A stretch of DNA of 64,000 nt from Candidatus Geothrix odensensis (GCA_016714685.1 JADKCH010000004.1:134965-198964), one strand, 5' to 3'; positions 25,304 to 35,600 are shown, numbered from the stretch's first letter. Notes: generated by a model not told the origin, from the letters alone. Program-made: numbers and translations.

Positions 25304-26169
25304 GCCAAGATCAGGCAGCCCGGCTCCGCAGCCTGGCCCAGGGGCAGCGCCCCGAGGCGCCGCTCTTCGCCGCCCGCGTGGTGGCCATCACCTCGGGCAA
25401 GGGCGGGGTCGGCAAGACCAACGTCGTGGCCGGCCTGGCCCTGTCGCTCGCCCAGCAGGGCCAGCGCGTCGTGGTCATGGACGCCGACTTCGGCCTGGCG
25501 AACCTCGACATCCTGCTGGGGCTGTCGCCGAAGTACACGCTGGAGCACGTCCTCCGTGGCGAGAAGGTGATCGAGGAGATCCTGCTGGAAGGGCCCATGG
25601 GCATCCGCATCATCCCCGCCAGCAGCGGCATCCAGGAACTGACCCGCCTTGACACCATGAGCGAGCTCCGGCTGGTGCAAGGCCTGCAGCGGGTCGCGGA
25701 GACGGCGGACTGGCTGCTCATCGACACCGCCGCCGGCATCCACGACTCGGTCCTGAAGCTCCTCATGGCCGCCCAGGAGGTGATCCTGGTGACCACTCCG
25801 GAACCCACCAGCCTGGTGGACGCCTACGCCATGGTGAAGGTGTTGCACCTGCGGGAGGCCGCCAAGCCCCTGTGGCTGCTCATCAACAATGGCCAGAACA
25901 TCGACGAGGCCCAGGAGACCATCGAGCAGCTGCAGGCGGCCACCGACCGCTTCCTCGGCAAGCAGCTCAAGGTGCTGGGCATGATCCCCAACGACCCCCA
26001 CATCCTGCAGGCGGTGCGCCAGCAGCGGGGCGTCGTGGACCTCTTCCCCCGGAGTCCGGCCGCCCTGGCCTTTCAGGCCCTCGCCCGTCAATTGCTGGGC
26101 CAAGTGTCCTTGCAGCCCGACGGCTTTGCGTCATTCTGGAGGCAGCTCGCCTCCGATGAACCCCAGTAG
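25300..26169 (+). CDS. flhG: flagellar number regulator FlhG (MinD-like ATPase)
   Basis: 289 residues of the ParA/MinD superfamily. The deviant Walker A is in SGKGGVGKTNVVAGLAL, with DADFGLANLDILLG (Walker A' region) and LLIDTAAGIHDSV (Walker B). The N-terminal 20 residues include the DQAARLR-type motif by which FlhG stimulates FlhF. A short amphipathic C-terminal helix (FASFWRQLA) may bind membrane. It limits the number of flagella by opposing FlhF and, in several species, the master regulator (also named FleN/YlxH). Coupled to flhF by ATGA. Confidence 0.92.
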   Translation: MSQDQAARLRSLAQGQRPEAPLFAARVVAITSGKGGVGKTNVVAGLALSLAQQGQRVVVMDADFGLANLDILLGLSPKYTLEHVLRGEKVIEEILLEGPMGIRIIPASSGIQELTRLDTMSELRLVQGLQRVAETADWLLIDTAAGIHDSVLKLLMAAQEVILVTTPEPTSLVDAYAMVKVLHLREAAKPLWLLINNGQNIDEAQETIEQLQAATDRFLGKQLKVLGMIPNDPHILQAVRQQRGVVDLFPRSPAALAFQALARQLLGQVSLQPDGFASFWRQLASDEPQ

Positions 26170-26179
26170 GACCTGACGA

Positions 26180-27097
26180 ATGTCCCCGACCCCGGACCAG
26201 CCCTCCGATCCCGGCCTGCCCCTCAGCGGCGAGGCCCTCCGGGCCGTGGAGCAGGCCCCCGCCGCGCTCCGGCCCTGGGCCGCGCTCGCTGCGGCCAAGG
26301 CCTATGGGAAGGCGCTGCCCCACCAGGTGCCCGCCCTGCCCCCTCCCTCCCTGGCCGCGGAATCCGCCGACCCCCCCGAGCCCTTCGACCGCGAGAACCG
26401 GGAGCAGATCATCAAGGACTACGTCCCCCTGGTGAAGTTCGTGGCCCACCGCATCGCATCCCGCCTTCCCTCGCACGTGGAGCTGGACGACCTCATCAAC
26501 AGCGGCATCCTGGGCCTGATGGACGCCATCGAGAAGTTCGAGCCGGCGAGGAACATCAAGTTCAAGACCTACGCGGAACTCCGCATCAAGGGCGCCATTC
26601 TCGACGGCCTGCGCGATCTCGACTGGGTGCCCCGCAGCCTCCGACGCAAGAAGAAGGATATTGAAGGCGCCTACCATTCCCTCGAGCAGCAGATGGGCCG
26701 GGCCGCCACGGATGAGGAGGTGGCTCAGCACCTGGGCATGCCCCTGGAGGAGCTGCACAAGAACCTGGATGACCTGAAGGGCGTCACCCTGGGCACCTTC
26801 GTCGAGGTCGGCGAGGATGGCGAGGGTGAGAGCCTCATCAGCTTCGTGCCCGACCCGGACGCGGAGGACCCCCTCCAGATCTTCCAGTCCTCTGAGATCA
26901 AGGACATCCTCCGCGACGCCATGGAGGTCCTGCCCAAGAAGGAGAAGTTCGTCGTCCAGCTCTACTATTTCGACGAGCTGACCATGAAGGAAATCGGCAC
27001 CCTCCTGAACATCACCGAGTCCCGGGTATCCCAATTGCATACCAAGGCCATGCTGCGACTCCGGGGCAAGCTCCTGGAGAAGCACATCGAAGGGTAA
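26180..27097 (+). CDS. fliA: RNA polymerase sigma factor for flagellar genes (sigma-28, FliA/WhiG family)
   Basis: 305 residues. After a 65-residue proline/alanine-rich extension not typical of FliA come region 2 (DYVPLVKFVAHRIASRLP, ELDDLINSGILGLMDAIEKF, FKTYAELRIKGAILDGLRDLDWVPRSLRRK), region 3 (AATDEEVAQHLGM) and region 4 (VQLYYFDELTMKEIGTLLNITESRVSQLHTKA). These match the motility sigma factor that transcribes late flagellin, motor and chemotaxis genes. The order flhF-flhG-fliA is the one known from polarly flagellated proteobacteria. The anti-sigma FlgM was not found in the window. It starts 10 bases after flhG and ends three bases before fliM. Confidence 0.92.
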   Translation: MSPTPDQPSDPGLPLSGEALRAVEQAPAALRPWAALAAAKAYGKALPHQVPALPPPSLAAESADPPEPFDRENREQIIKDYVPLVKFVAHRIASRLPSHVELDDLINSGILGLMDAIEKFEPARNIKFKTYAELRIKGAILDGLRDLDWVPRSLRRKKKDIEGAYHSLEQQMGRAATDEEVAQHLGMPLEELHKNLDDLKGVTLGTFVEVGEDGEGESLISFVPDPDAEDPLQIFQSSEIKDILRDAMEVLPKKEKFVVQLYYFDELTMKEIGTLLNITESRVSQLHTKAMLRLRGKLLEKHIEG

Positions 27098-27100
27098 TCC

Positions 27101-28117
27101 ATGGCCAAAATCCTAAGCCAAGAGGAAGTAGACGCACTACTTAAGTCCCACACCAAGCCGGCCGGAAAGGCTTCGGGCGGAGCGGGGGGGGACCGGGTCG
27201 CAGCGCCAGCCCCGGCAAAAAAGGCCCAGGTTCAGCGCAAGGTCACCCTCTACAACTTCCGCCGCCCTGACCGGGTGAGCCGCGAGCAGATGCGCTCGCT
27301 CCACTTCATGCACGACCGCTTCGCCCGGAACTTCTCCAGTTCGCTCAGCGCCTACCTGCGAACCATCACAGAAGTGAACCTGGTGAGCGTCGAGCAGCTC
27401 AGCTACCAGGAATTCCTGCTCTCCGTGCCCGATCCCACCTGCTTCAACGCCATCTCCATCAAGCCCCTGGAAGGAGCCCTGGCCCTGGAGGTGAACCCCA
27501 CCCTGGTGTTTCCCATCATCGACAAGATGCTGGGGGGACCCGGCGAGCCGCTGAAGAACCTGCGGACCATGACGGATATCGAGCAGAGCATCTTCGACGG
27601 CATCCTCAAGCTCCTCCTGGAGGACATCCGGGAAGCCTGGCGCGGCATCGTCGACCTGGATTTCCGGATCCAGGCCCGGGAGACCAGCCCCCAGCTCATC
27701 CAGATCGTGGCGCCCAACGAGGTGGTGCTGCTCGTGGTCTTTGAAGTGAAGATGGGCCCCGTGAGCGGCATGATCAACCTGGCCATTCCGAGCATCATCC
27801 TCGAACCCATTTCCAGCAAGTTCGACCAGGAGATGTTCACCGGCTACAAGAAGTCCTCCAGCTTCGAGGAGGCGCGCCTGCTCATGGCCAGCCTGAAGCG
27901 CTGCGGCATGGAGGCCGCCGCCGAGATCCGTGGCACCAACCTCAGCATGGAGGAAGTCCTCCAGCTGAAGACCGGCGACCTCATCCCGCTCACCAAGCGC
28001 TTCGATGCGGAACTGGACCTTTGCGTGGACGGCATTCCACGCTTCATGGGCCTGGTGGCCCTGAATCCCAACGGGAAACGCGTGTTCCAAGTGACCGGCA
28101 GCCGGTCGGAGGGGTGA
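27101..28117 (+). CDS. fliM: flagellar switch protein FliM
   Basis: 338 residues, family length. The N-terminal CheY-binding helix is conserved (LSQEEVDALL), followed by a low-complexity linker, the CheC-like middle domain (FMHDRFARNFSSSLSAYLR, the GGPG loop as LGGPGEPL) and the C-terminal SpoA domain. FliM forms the middle of the C-ring; CheY-P binding reverses rotation. Start ATG two codons after fliA with GGGTAATCC before it. Together with fliN/Y (3 bases downstream) and fliG in block 2, the whole switch is encoded in this window. Confidence 0.95.
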   Translation: MAKILSQEEVDALLKSHTKPAGKASGGAGGDRVAAPAPAKKAQVQRKVTLYNFRRPDRVSREQMRSLHFMHDRFARNFSSSLSAYLRTITEVNLVSVEQLSYQEFLLSVPDPTCFNAISIKPLEGALALEVNPTLVFPIIDKMLGGPGEPLKNLRTMTDIEQSIFDGILKLLLEDIREAWRGIVDLDFRIQARETSPQLIQIVAPNEVVLLVVFEVKMGPVSGMINLAIPSIILEPISSKFDQEMFTGYKKSSSFEEARLLMASLKRCGMEAAAEIRGTNLSMEEVLQLKTGDLIPLTKRFDAELDLCVDGIPRFMGLVALNPNGKRVFQVTGSRSEG

Positions 28118-28120
28118 ACG

Positions 28121-29050
28121 ATGGATGCCCGAGACACTGAATTCTTCCAGAAAGTCGGCGGCGCCTTCGCCGAGAGCATGGCCTCCGTGTTCTCCATGCT
28201 CACGGGGCGCGAGTTCCAGATCAAGTCGGCGCCCGGCGAGCTGCTGGAGACACCCGCCATCGCCGGGCTCCACGAGGGCACCGGGATCCTGGTCAAGGCC
28301 AACTACCAGAAAGGGCTCAACGGCACGCTCTTCTTCACCCTCCCCCTCAAGGAGGGCACCATGCTGGTGGACCTCATGCTGGGCGGCGAGGGCGCGCCCG
28401 CCGAAGAGCTGGTCGGCGACTCCAAGGATGCCCTGGCGGAGACCTTCAACCAGGTGCTGGGCAGCGCCAACCAGACCCTGTCCGATCTGGCCGGGGAGAC
28501 CTTCGCCATCGCCAACGTGGAGATCCTCGCCATCCAGCCGGAGGCCGCGGCCTTCGCCGAACAGCTGGGCCAGGGCGGCTTCCAGGATCTCGTCCTGCCC
28601 ACCACCCAGGACTCGCTGAGCACCTCGGTCCACCTCCTCTTCCCCGACCTTCTGCTCCAGCAGCTGAAGCGGAAGCTCGGACTGGTCGAGACCCCCGCCG
28701 CCCCACCCGAACCATCCCCCGCCTCCGTGGCGGCCACCCTGGCCGCCCCCCCCCGACAGGCCCCCGTGGCCTCGGGGCCCCCTCCGGATTCCGGCAATCT
28801 GGATCTGCTGCTCGACATCCAGCTGCCCGTGGTCGTGCGCATGGGCCAGACCGAGATGCAGATGGGCGAGCTGCTCAAGCTCACGCCCGGCTCCATCCTC
28901 GAGCTCAACCGCAGCGCCGACGCGCCTGTGGAATTGCTGGTGAACGGCAAGCTCATCGCCAAGGGCGAGGTGGTGGTGGTGGACGGCAACTTCGCCTTCC
29001 GCATCACGGAGATCGATACGAGGGCCGCCCGCATCCGCAGCCTGGCCTAG
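28121..29050 (+). CDS. fliN: flagellar switch protein FliN/FliY with N-terminal CheC-like domain
   Basis: 309 residues, much longer than a minimal FliN (about 130). The C-terminal 85 residues are the SpoA/FliN domain (LLLDIQLPVVVRMGQTEMQMGELL). Residues about 5-195 resemble the CheC/CheX/FliM middle domain (VFSMLTGREFQIKS, DALAETFNQVLGSANQTLSDL), and a Pro/Ala linker joins the two. This is the FliY layout of Firmicutes and other phyla, where the extra domain can dephosphorylate CheY-P; whether the catalytic Glu/Asn pair is complete here I cannot decide. Last gene of block 1. Confidence 0.88.
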   Translation: MDARDTEFFQKVGGAFAESMASVFSMLTGREFQIKSAPGELLETPAIAGLHEGTGILVKANYQKGLNGTLFFTLPLKEGTMLVDLMLGGEGAPAEELVGDSKDALAETFNQVLGSANQTLSDLAGETFAIANVEILAIQPEAAAFAEQLGQGGFQDLVLPTTQDSLSTSVHLLFPDLLLQQLKRKLGLVETPAAPPEPSPASVAATLAAPPRQAPVASGPPPDSGNLDLLLDIQLPVVVRMGQTEMQMGELLKLTPGSILELNRSADAPVELLVNGKLIAKGEVVVVDGNFAFRITEIDTRAARIRSLA

Positions 29051-29374
29051 CCAGAACCGCGAAAAAGAAACAGATTCCCCTCGCGAAATGCGCCGCAAGG
29101 ATTTCCGGGCGAATCCAGCTCCGACACCTTCTTCTTTCGCGCCCATTCGCGCATTTCGCGGTTTCAGGTTTTCCTCGGTTCCTGTCCCTTGTCCACCATG
29201 GAGTCCCAGCCTCCGTGGATGGGCCCCACCCGTTATCGCGGCGGGCCTTCCGACCAGATCGTGGCTGATCCGCCACAGGGTGTGTCCAGCCGGCTGCCTC
29301 AGGAGAGGTGCCTGGCACCACATTGGATCAAGTGCCACACCGCGCTAAGTTGGGGCCTGTGATCGGGAGTCCCC
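29051..29374. repeat. intergenic region with CGCGAA-type inverted and tandem repeats
   Basis: 324 bases without a convincing gene. CGCGAAATGCGC (29082-29093) has a perfect inverted copy at 29149-29160. On the minus strand 29134-29160 reads as three CGCGAA units at about 10-base period. AACCGCGAAA at 29055-29064 recurs inverted at 29154-29164 with one extra A. The last 180 bases, leading to glmS, show nothing I can name. Confidence 0.55.
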
Positions 29375-31207
<1,833 letters not shown>

Positions 31208-31546
31208 CCCAGAGAATTTCCCGGAAAGTCACGGCGGCCAGAAGGGCGCGTCCCATCCTGGGGAACGCTGGTGGTACTTCTGGAGGCTGCCGTGGCTGCC
31301 CACTTCCTCCGCCGTTTCGATCCGAACCATTCCGCCTGGCTGGACTGGCTCCTCATCCTGATGGGTGCGTTTCTGGCCCTGCTCTTCTGGCCTGTCTCCC
31401 CACCCCGGACCGCAAGGGGCGGTGATCCTCCCGGCGCGGGCGCCCAGTCCTGCTCCCCCTTCGCCGCACGCCCCCCCACCTGGCCGTTGGCTCGGGCGTT
31501 CCTGCCGGCTTATGGTTGGAACCCTGAGCCGATCCATCCTGAAGGC
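31208..31546. other. intergenic region downstream of glmS, no supported gene
   Basis: About 340 bases between glmS and the tRNA promoter. An open frame begins at GTG 31271 and encodes one hydrophobic segment, but it has only a weak ribosome site and runs on through the tRNA gene, so I do not accept it. Nothing else is recognisable. Confidence 0.4.
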
Positions 31547-31574
31547 TCGACAGCCGTTCCCGTTCCGCTAGAAT
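31547..31574 (+). promoter_or_regulatory. probable sigma-70-type promoter of tRNA-Val
   Basis: TCGACA (31547-31552) and TAGAAT (31569-31574) separated by 16 bases, ending 12 bases before the tRNA 5' end. Confidence 0.55.
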
Positions 31575-31586
31575 GGAACGTCGCAT

Positions 31587-31661
31587 TGGCGCGTAGCTCA
31601 GCGGTAGAGCACCACCTTGACACGGTGGGGGTCGGCGGTTCGAGACCGCCCGCGCCAACCA
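31587..31661 (+). tRNA. tRNA-Val (anticodon GAC)
   Basis: 75 bases fold into a full cloverleaf: acceptor TGGCGCG with CGCGCCA, D stem GCTC/GAGC, anticodon stem CCACC/GGTGG around loop TTGACAC (anticodon GAC, reading GUC/GUU valine codons), and T arm GGCGG-TTCGAGA-CCGCC. The discriminator is A and the 3' CCA is encoded (31659-31661). A promoter lies 12 bases upstream and a terminator begins three bases downstream, so it is a single-gene unit. Confidence 0.96.
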
Positions 31662-31663
31662 GC

Positions 31664-31687
31664 AAAGGCCGCTTCTGCGGCCTTTTT
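31664..31687 (+). terminator. intrinsic terminator of tRNA-Val
   Basis: Nine-bp stem AAAGGCCGC/GCGGCCTTT with loop TTCT followed by TT. It is part of a 28-bp sequence that recurs exactly at 32010-32037. Confidence 0.85.
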
Positions 31688-32014
31688 CAGGTCCTTTGAT
31701 CGGGCGGTCTTGGACCGCCGAGAAGCAGCGGCGGCCCGGTAGCGGCCGGCGGAGGCGCTCCGGTGGAGCGCCGGAGACGATCAGCCGCGGGGCCAGCCGC
31801 GCGCATGCTGACTCGGGCCTCCGCCCCTCGCCCTTCGGGCGGCAATCCGCTCCGCGGATTCCGTCCTATCTTCCCGCCGCTTCGCTTTGGTCGGATGGTC
31901 GAGACCGCCTGCGCCACCATCCGACCGAAGCAACGCGATGGGAGGATAGGACCGCAGCGCCGAAGGCGATGTCGGCCCCGCAGGGGCGAAGGGCGGAGCC
32001 ATGAGTCAGCCAGC

Positions 32015-32037
32015 AAAGGCCGCTTCTGCGGCCTTTT
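32015..32037. terminator. second copy of the tRNA terminator, facing the Omp85 gene end
   Basis: Same stem-loop as at 31664 with four T residues on the plus side. It lies 13 bases beyond the stop of the minus-strand Omp85 gene and, being symmetrical (AAAAGG...CCTTT on the minus strand), could terminate that transcript. Confidence 0.6.
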
Positions 32038-32049
32038 CCTGCGGCTCCC

Positions 32050-35000
32050 CTAGAACTGGAATCCCGCCGAGATCAGCAGGCTCTTCAGCTGGGTGTCCCG
32101 CTCATCCGCAGTACGGGGCTTGCCCATGATGCGCTTCCAATCAGCCGCGTATTCGAGCTTGAGGGGGAAGCCCAGCTTGAGGATCAGGCCGACTCCCAGC
32201 GTGGTGCGGAGGGCCGGGAAGGGCGAGACGGCGCCGGCTTCTGGCCGCAGGCTGCGGTAGACCTGGCCTGAGTCCACGAAGATCTCGCCCCAGATACTCT
32301 GGCCGATGAGGGGAAAGCGGTATTCCAGGTTCACCACGGCAATGGCCTGGCCGCCCAGGGGAATGATCAGCGGCAGCAGGTTGCCAGCGCCATCCGTTCG
32401 CGCGACCTCACCCAGCATGTCCGGTTCGACCCCGCGCACCGTGAACGAACCGCCACCGAAGAAGCGCTCGGACAGCGGAAGGTCCTCCGCGGAGCGGTCC
32501 GTGGGCCGGGCCAGACCGAGTCGGACACTCGCCATGATCACTCCGTGTTCCGCATGGAAGCCCAGACCCCAGTTCCATTGGTGCCGCAGGTCCAGCTTCA
32601 CGAAGCTGCTGTTGCCCGAGGTGCCGAACAGCTGGTTCGCCAGTTCCAGCCGCCCCAGGAAAAAGGTTCCCTCAGTGGGATCGTAGGCCCGGTCCCGCCG
32701 ATCCACCGAAACCTGCAGATAGGGAGCCGAGATGATGCTGCGGGCGGGAGTCCTGGCGAGGAGGAACAGGTCCTGGTCGGAGATGAGCGGGACCCCGCTG
32801 CTGTCGGAGTTGGCGGCCACTTCCACCCGCTCGAAACGGTATCCGAGTTGCACGGCCTGGTTCTGGCCGACTTTCCAGTCCAGGCTCGGGGAGAAGCGCC
32901 GTCGACGGGCGAAGAAGGCGGCCTGGGCCTCTTCGATGTAGGCCCCTTCCAGGTGGAGCCGGGTGCGGGAGGCCAGCCAGCCGTCGAGGGCGCCCGGCCG
33001 GAACCAGGGATCGGTGTAGCCGATGCTGTAGCTGTCCACGGAACGCTTGATGTCGCCCGTGGGGAAGGCCCGGCGCAGGGCAGGGCTGTCGAGGGTCTGG
33101 TCTCCGGCGCGGAGGCCGAAATCGAGCACCCGCCCCATGCCGCCGACATTGAGCCGTTGGGCATTCAGGCCGAAGTGGTACCCCTGCGTTTTGTCATAGC
33201 CGAAAGATTCCGTGAAGACCCAGGGGCTCCGTTCCTGCAGGCGGAGGGCCAGGTCGCCACGCTCCCAAGGCTGCTGCTCCTGGCCTGGAAGGTCCTTGAG
33301 GGTGAGAAGGTCCACCCGCTGAAAGGCGCCCAGGCTTCCGAGCCGAACCTGGCCTTCATCCAGCCGGGCCGGGTCCAGGGGCGCGCCTTGAGGCAATTCC
33401 GCTTCACGGAGCACCGCCTCGGCCCGGGTCCGATCGCTGCCCTGGACGACCAGGCGTTTCGCATGATCCAGCGGCTGGGGCGGCACCTCGATCCGGACGA
33501 TGGCCTTGTCGCCGTCGTCTTCAAAGGCCAGCTTGACCTGGGGATTCGCAGCGCCGGCCGAGGAGAGCCGCTGGCGCAGATCGGAGACCACCAGCGCCAG
33601 GTCATTGCGCACCAGGGGCAGGGGGGGCTGGAAGCTCAGGCGGACCCCCTGGGGCGTGGACTCCAGGCTCCCCTTGAAACCCTGGAGATGCCTACGGTCT
33701 GAGCGGTACCAGGTGTTCCCCGGCACGGGCACCGGGCGATCGGACATCGCGAGCAGCAGGCTCTCCGAGAGTCGTTCCCGGGGGAAGCCGGGCAGGTCGG
33801 GAAGGTCGAGCACCAGCGCGTCCAGGTAGCGGCGTTGGCCTTCCCGGATGATCAGGCGCACGTCAACCGCTCCATTCGCAGCCGTATCCACCCGACGCCG
33901 GACCCTGACATCAGGGAAACCCCGCTGGAGGTAGAACGCGGTCATGCGGTCCTCCAGACCCTTGACGACCTCCGCCTTCGCATGGGGAGCGAGCAGCAGG
34001 AATCGCCGGGGCAGCGCCACCGCGGACCGGAGTTCCGCTTCCGGCAGCTCCTTCTGCCCCTCAAAGGAAAGCCGCCCGAACACCCGCCTCGGTCCATGCT
34101 CAACGGTGAAGGTCAGGGTCACCGCCTCCGGTCGTTCAGCGGTGCCGGAGGTCACCCTTCGCTCGTAGCTGACCTTCACTTCAGGGAATCCCTGGTTGCG
34201 GAAATAGGTCGTGATCCTGCCGGCGCCTTCATCCAGCAGGCTCGGCGTGTAGCGCTCGGCCCGGGCCAGGGGCACGAATTCCGACAAGCGGGGTTGGCCC
34301 CAGAGCGGCGCGAGGACATTGAGTCCCTTGGCCCGGAGGTGCACCTTGGGACCGGGCCGGACCTCGAGCAGCATCACCTCGGAGTCATTGGAGGGCTCCA
34401 GCCGGACGGCCCCCTCGAGGTAGCGGTCCTTCACAAGGCGCTGCCGGATCCGCCGCTGGGCCTCCCGCACCGCCGTGGGTGTCCACAGGGAGTGTCCAGG
34501 CCGCAGACCGGCCACCTTCAGCAGGGTCTCCCTGGAATAGGGGCTGGGATCACCCTCGAGCCGGATCTCCCGGATCCGGGCGGGCGGGCCCAGATCCAGG
34601 ACCAGGCGCAGATGGCGCCCGCCCTGCGCCAGGACGGCCTGGACCCTGGCCGCGGGGTACCCGGCCTCGTGCAGGCGCTGCTCCGCGATCCCGGTCAGGA
34701 CCGAGCTTCGCTGGGGCCCCAGGCGCTGGCCCTTGCGCAGCTCCGGCAGGAGGACTTTCACCAGGTCCGTCGGTACCGCATCGCCCTCCCACCGCCAGGT
34801 CGCCAGGGGTGTGAGCGGCTCGAGGCGGAGCAGCGCCTGGCCATCGGGACCAAAGGTCCCCTCCACCGTGCGATATCGGTCTACCAGGCGCACAGCGGCC
34901 AGGGCCTGCTGGAAGCCCGCCTCGTCGAGATCTTGGCCGACCTTCAAGCCCAGTGCTGCCGCGGCAAAGCGGCGATCGTCCCCATCCCCGCCCTCGATGC

Positions 35001-35100
35001 GGATATCGGTCAGGGGGCGCAAGGCATCGGCCTCCCGGGCGCCGGCGGTCGCCAGCGCCAGGAGGCCGATGAAGGGGACGGCGCGAAGGCGCACCGTCAT
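32050..35100 (-). CDS. Omp85-family outer-membrane assembly protein (BamA/TamA-like)
   Basis: 1,016 residues: a signal peptide (about 1-22), several POTRA-like domains (about 30-600), and an Omp85 barrel (about 640-1016) ending in Phe (LLISAGFQF). The family hallmark loop is seen as FFGGGSFTVRGVEPDMLGE, the VRGF motif with Val for Phe. Omp85 proteins insert barrels or export polypeptides across the outer membrane. The POTRA part is longer than in BamA, and no skp, lpxD or bam genes are adjacent, so I would not call it the main BamA; a TamA-like or lineage-specific translocator is likelier. The ATG overlaps the STAS stop by one base. Confidence 0.85.
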   Translation of the reverse strand: MTVRLRAVPFIGLLALATAGAREADALRPLTDIRIEGGDGDDRRFAAAALGLKVGQDLDEAGFQQALAAVRLVDRYRTVEGTFGPDGQALLRLEPLTPLATWRWEGDAVPTDLVKVLLPELRKGQRLGPQRSSVLTGIAEQRLHEAGYPAARVQAVLAQGGRHLRLVLDLGPPARIREIRLEGDPSPYSRETLLKVAGLRPGHSLWTPTAVREAQRRIRQRLVKDRYLEGAVRLEPSNDSEVMLLEVRPGPKVHLRAKGLNVLAPLWGQPRLSEFVPLARAERYTPSLLDEGAGRITTYFRNQGFPEVKVSYERRVTSGTAERPEAVTLTFTVEHGPRRVFGRLSFEGQKELPEAELRSAVALPRRFLLLAPHAKAEVVKGLEDRMTAFYLQRGFPDVRVRRRVDTAANGAVDVRLIIREGQRRYLDALVLDLPDLPGFPRERLSESLLLAMSDRPVPVPGNTWYRSDRRHLQGFKGSLESTPQGVRLSFQPPLPLVRNDLALVVSDLRQRLSSAGAANPQVKLAFEDDGDKAIVRIEVPPQPLDHAKRLVVQGSDRTRAEAVLREAELPQGAPLDPARLDEGQVRLGSLGAFQRVDLLTLKDLPGQEQQPWERGDLALRLQERSPWVFTESFGYDKTQGYHFGLNAQRLNVGGMGRVLDFGLRAGDQTLDSPALRRAFPTGDIKRSVDSYSIGYTDPWFRPGALDGWLASRTRLHLEGAYIEEAQAAFFARRRRFSPSLDWKVGQNQAVQLGYRFERVEVAANSDSSGVPLISDQDLFLLARTPARSIISAPYLQVSVDRRDRAYDPTEGTFFLGRLELANQLFGTSGNSSFVKLDLRHQWNWGLGFHAEHGVIMASVRLGLARPTDRSAEDLPLSERFFGGGSFTVRGVEPDMLGEVARTDGAGNLLPLIIPLGGQAIAVVNLEYRFPLIGQSIWGEIFVDSGQVYRSLRPEAGAVSPFPALRTTLGVGLILKLGFPLKLEYAADWKRIMGKPRTADERDTQLKSLLISAGFQF

Positions 35101-35435
35101 CAGAATCCGGCGAGGGCCTCGTCCTCGGTGTCCTTCACCTCGAAGACCGAGTGAAGGCTGGTCATCTTGATGAGGCTGAAGATCTTGCCGCTCATCCCGC
35201 AGATGCGCAGTTCCCCGCCCTTGCCCTTGATGGAGGTGTAGCAGCCCACGAGCTCGCCCACGCCCGAGGAATCCAGGTAGCTCACCTTGCTGAAGTTGAT
35301 GACGATCTTGCGCTCCCCGTTGGAGAGGGAGGTTCGCACGGCCTCGCCCAGCTCCTGGTCGCCATCACCCAGGGTGATCTTGCCTTCGGGGTAGAGGATG
35401 AGCACATCGTTGTGCTTGCGCGTGTTCAGAATCAT
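35100..35435 (-). CDS. STAS-domain protein, anti-sigma factor antagonist type
   Basis: 111 residues, a single STAS domain like SpoIIAA/RsbV. The phosphorylatable serine motif is clear in VSYLDSSGVGELVGCY. Such proteins sequester an anti-sigma kinase when unphosphorylated, releasing a sigma factor or other partner. No anti-sigma kinase or phosphatase gene is adjacent. Start at ATG 35435 with GAGGG upstream; the longer open frame upstream has no family similarity. Its stop overlaps the Omp85 start, an unexpected partner. It is divergent from flgB. Confidence 0.85.
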   Translation of the reverse strand: MILNTRKHNDVLILYPEGKITLGDGDQELGEAVRTSLSNGERKIVINFSKVSYLDSSGVGELVGCYTSIKGKGGELRICGMSGKIFSLIKMTSLHSVFEVKDTEDEALAGF

Positions 35436-35535
35436 GAGGCCCTCGAGGTGAGGGGCCAGTGTAGCAAGGCTGTCCGCCCAGAATGCAAGCCCGAGTGGAC
35501 CCCGGGTCAGTCTCCCACCGGTGTCTCCCCGCAAA

Positions 35536-35551
35536 CGGCACGGGCTCTGCA
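35536..35551 (+). promoter_or_regulatory. candidate sigma-54 (-24/-12) promoter of the flgB operon
   Basis: CGGCACGGGCTCTGCA: GG at 35537-35538 and GC at 35549-35550, ten bases apart, with a perfect GGCACG -24 core and CTGCA at -12 (consensus TTGCA). Start of transcription near 35562, 39 bases before the flgB ATG. A GCCGGG/CCCGGC hairpin follows near 35567. Confidence 0.6.
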
Positions 35552-35600
35552 TCCCAATCCAGGAAGCCGGGCTCACCCGGCCCATTCTGCAGGGTGCACC

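Larger units (their letters stand above)
31659..32037. repeat. tRNA-adjacent element bounded by 28-bp perfect direct repeats, with internal palindrome and tRNA remnant
   Basis: The 28 bases at 31659-31686 (tRNA CCA plus terminator) recur without change at 32010-32037. Between them 31863-31898 and 31917-31952 form an inverted repeat, 30 of 36 bases matching. The loop and stem edge (31897-31919) repeat the tRNA-Val 3' end (T arm, acceptor strand and CCA) with two single-base losses and one change. No integrase or coding gene lies inside. Confidence 0.7.

Noticed and set aside
29088..29348. 86-residue open frame in the glmS upstream gap
   Set aside because: It covers the repeat array, has atypical composition and no ribosome site.
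31271..31699. Possible 142-residue protein after glmS with one hydrophobic segment
   Set aside because: Weak ribosome site and the frame reads through the tRNA-Val gene and its terminator.
31690..32010. Several 70-110 residue frames beside the tRNA on both strands
   Set aside because: They arise from the palindromic repeat; arms give similar translations in both directions, typical of repeats rather than genes.
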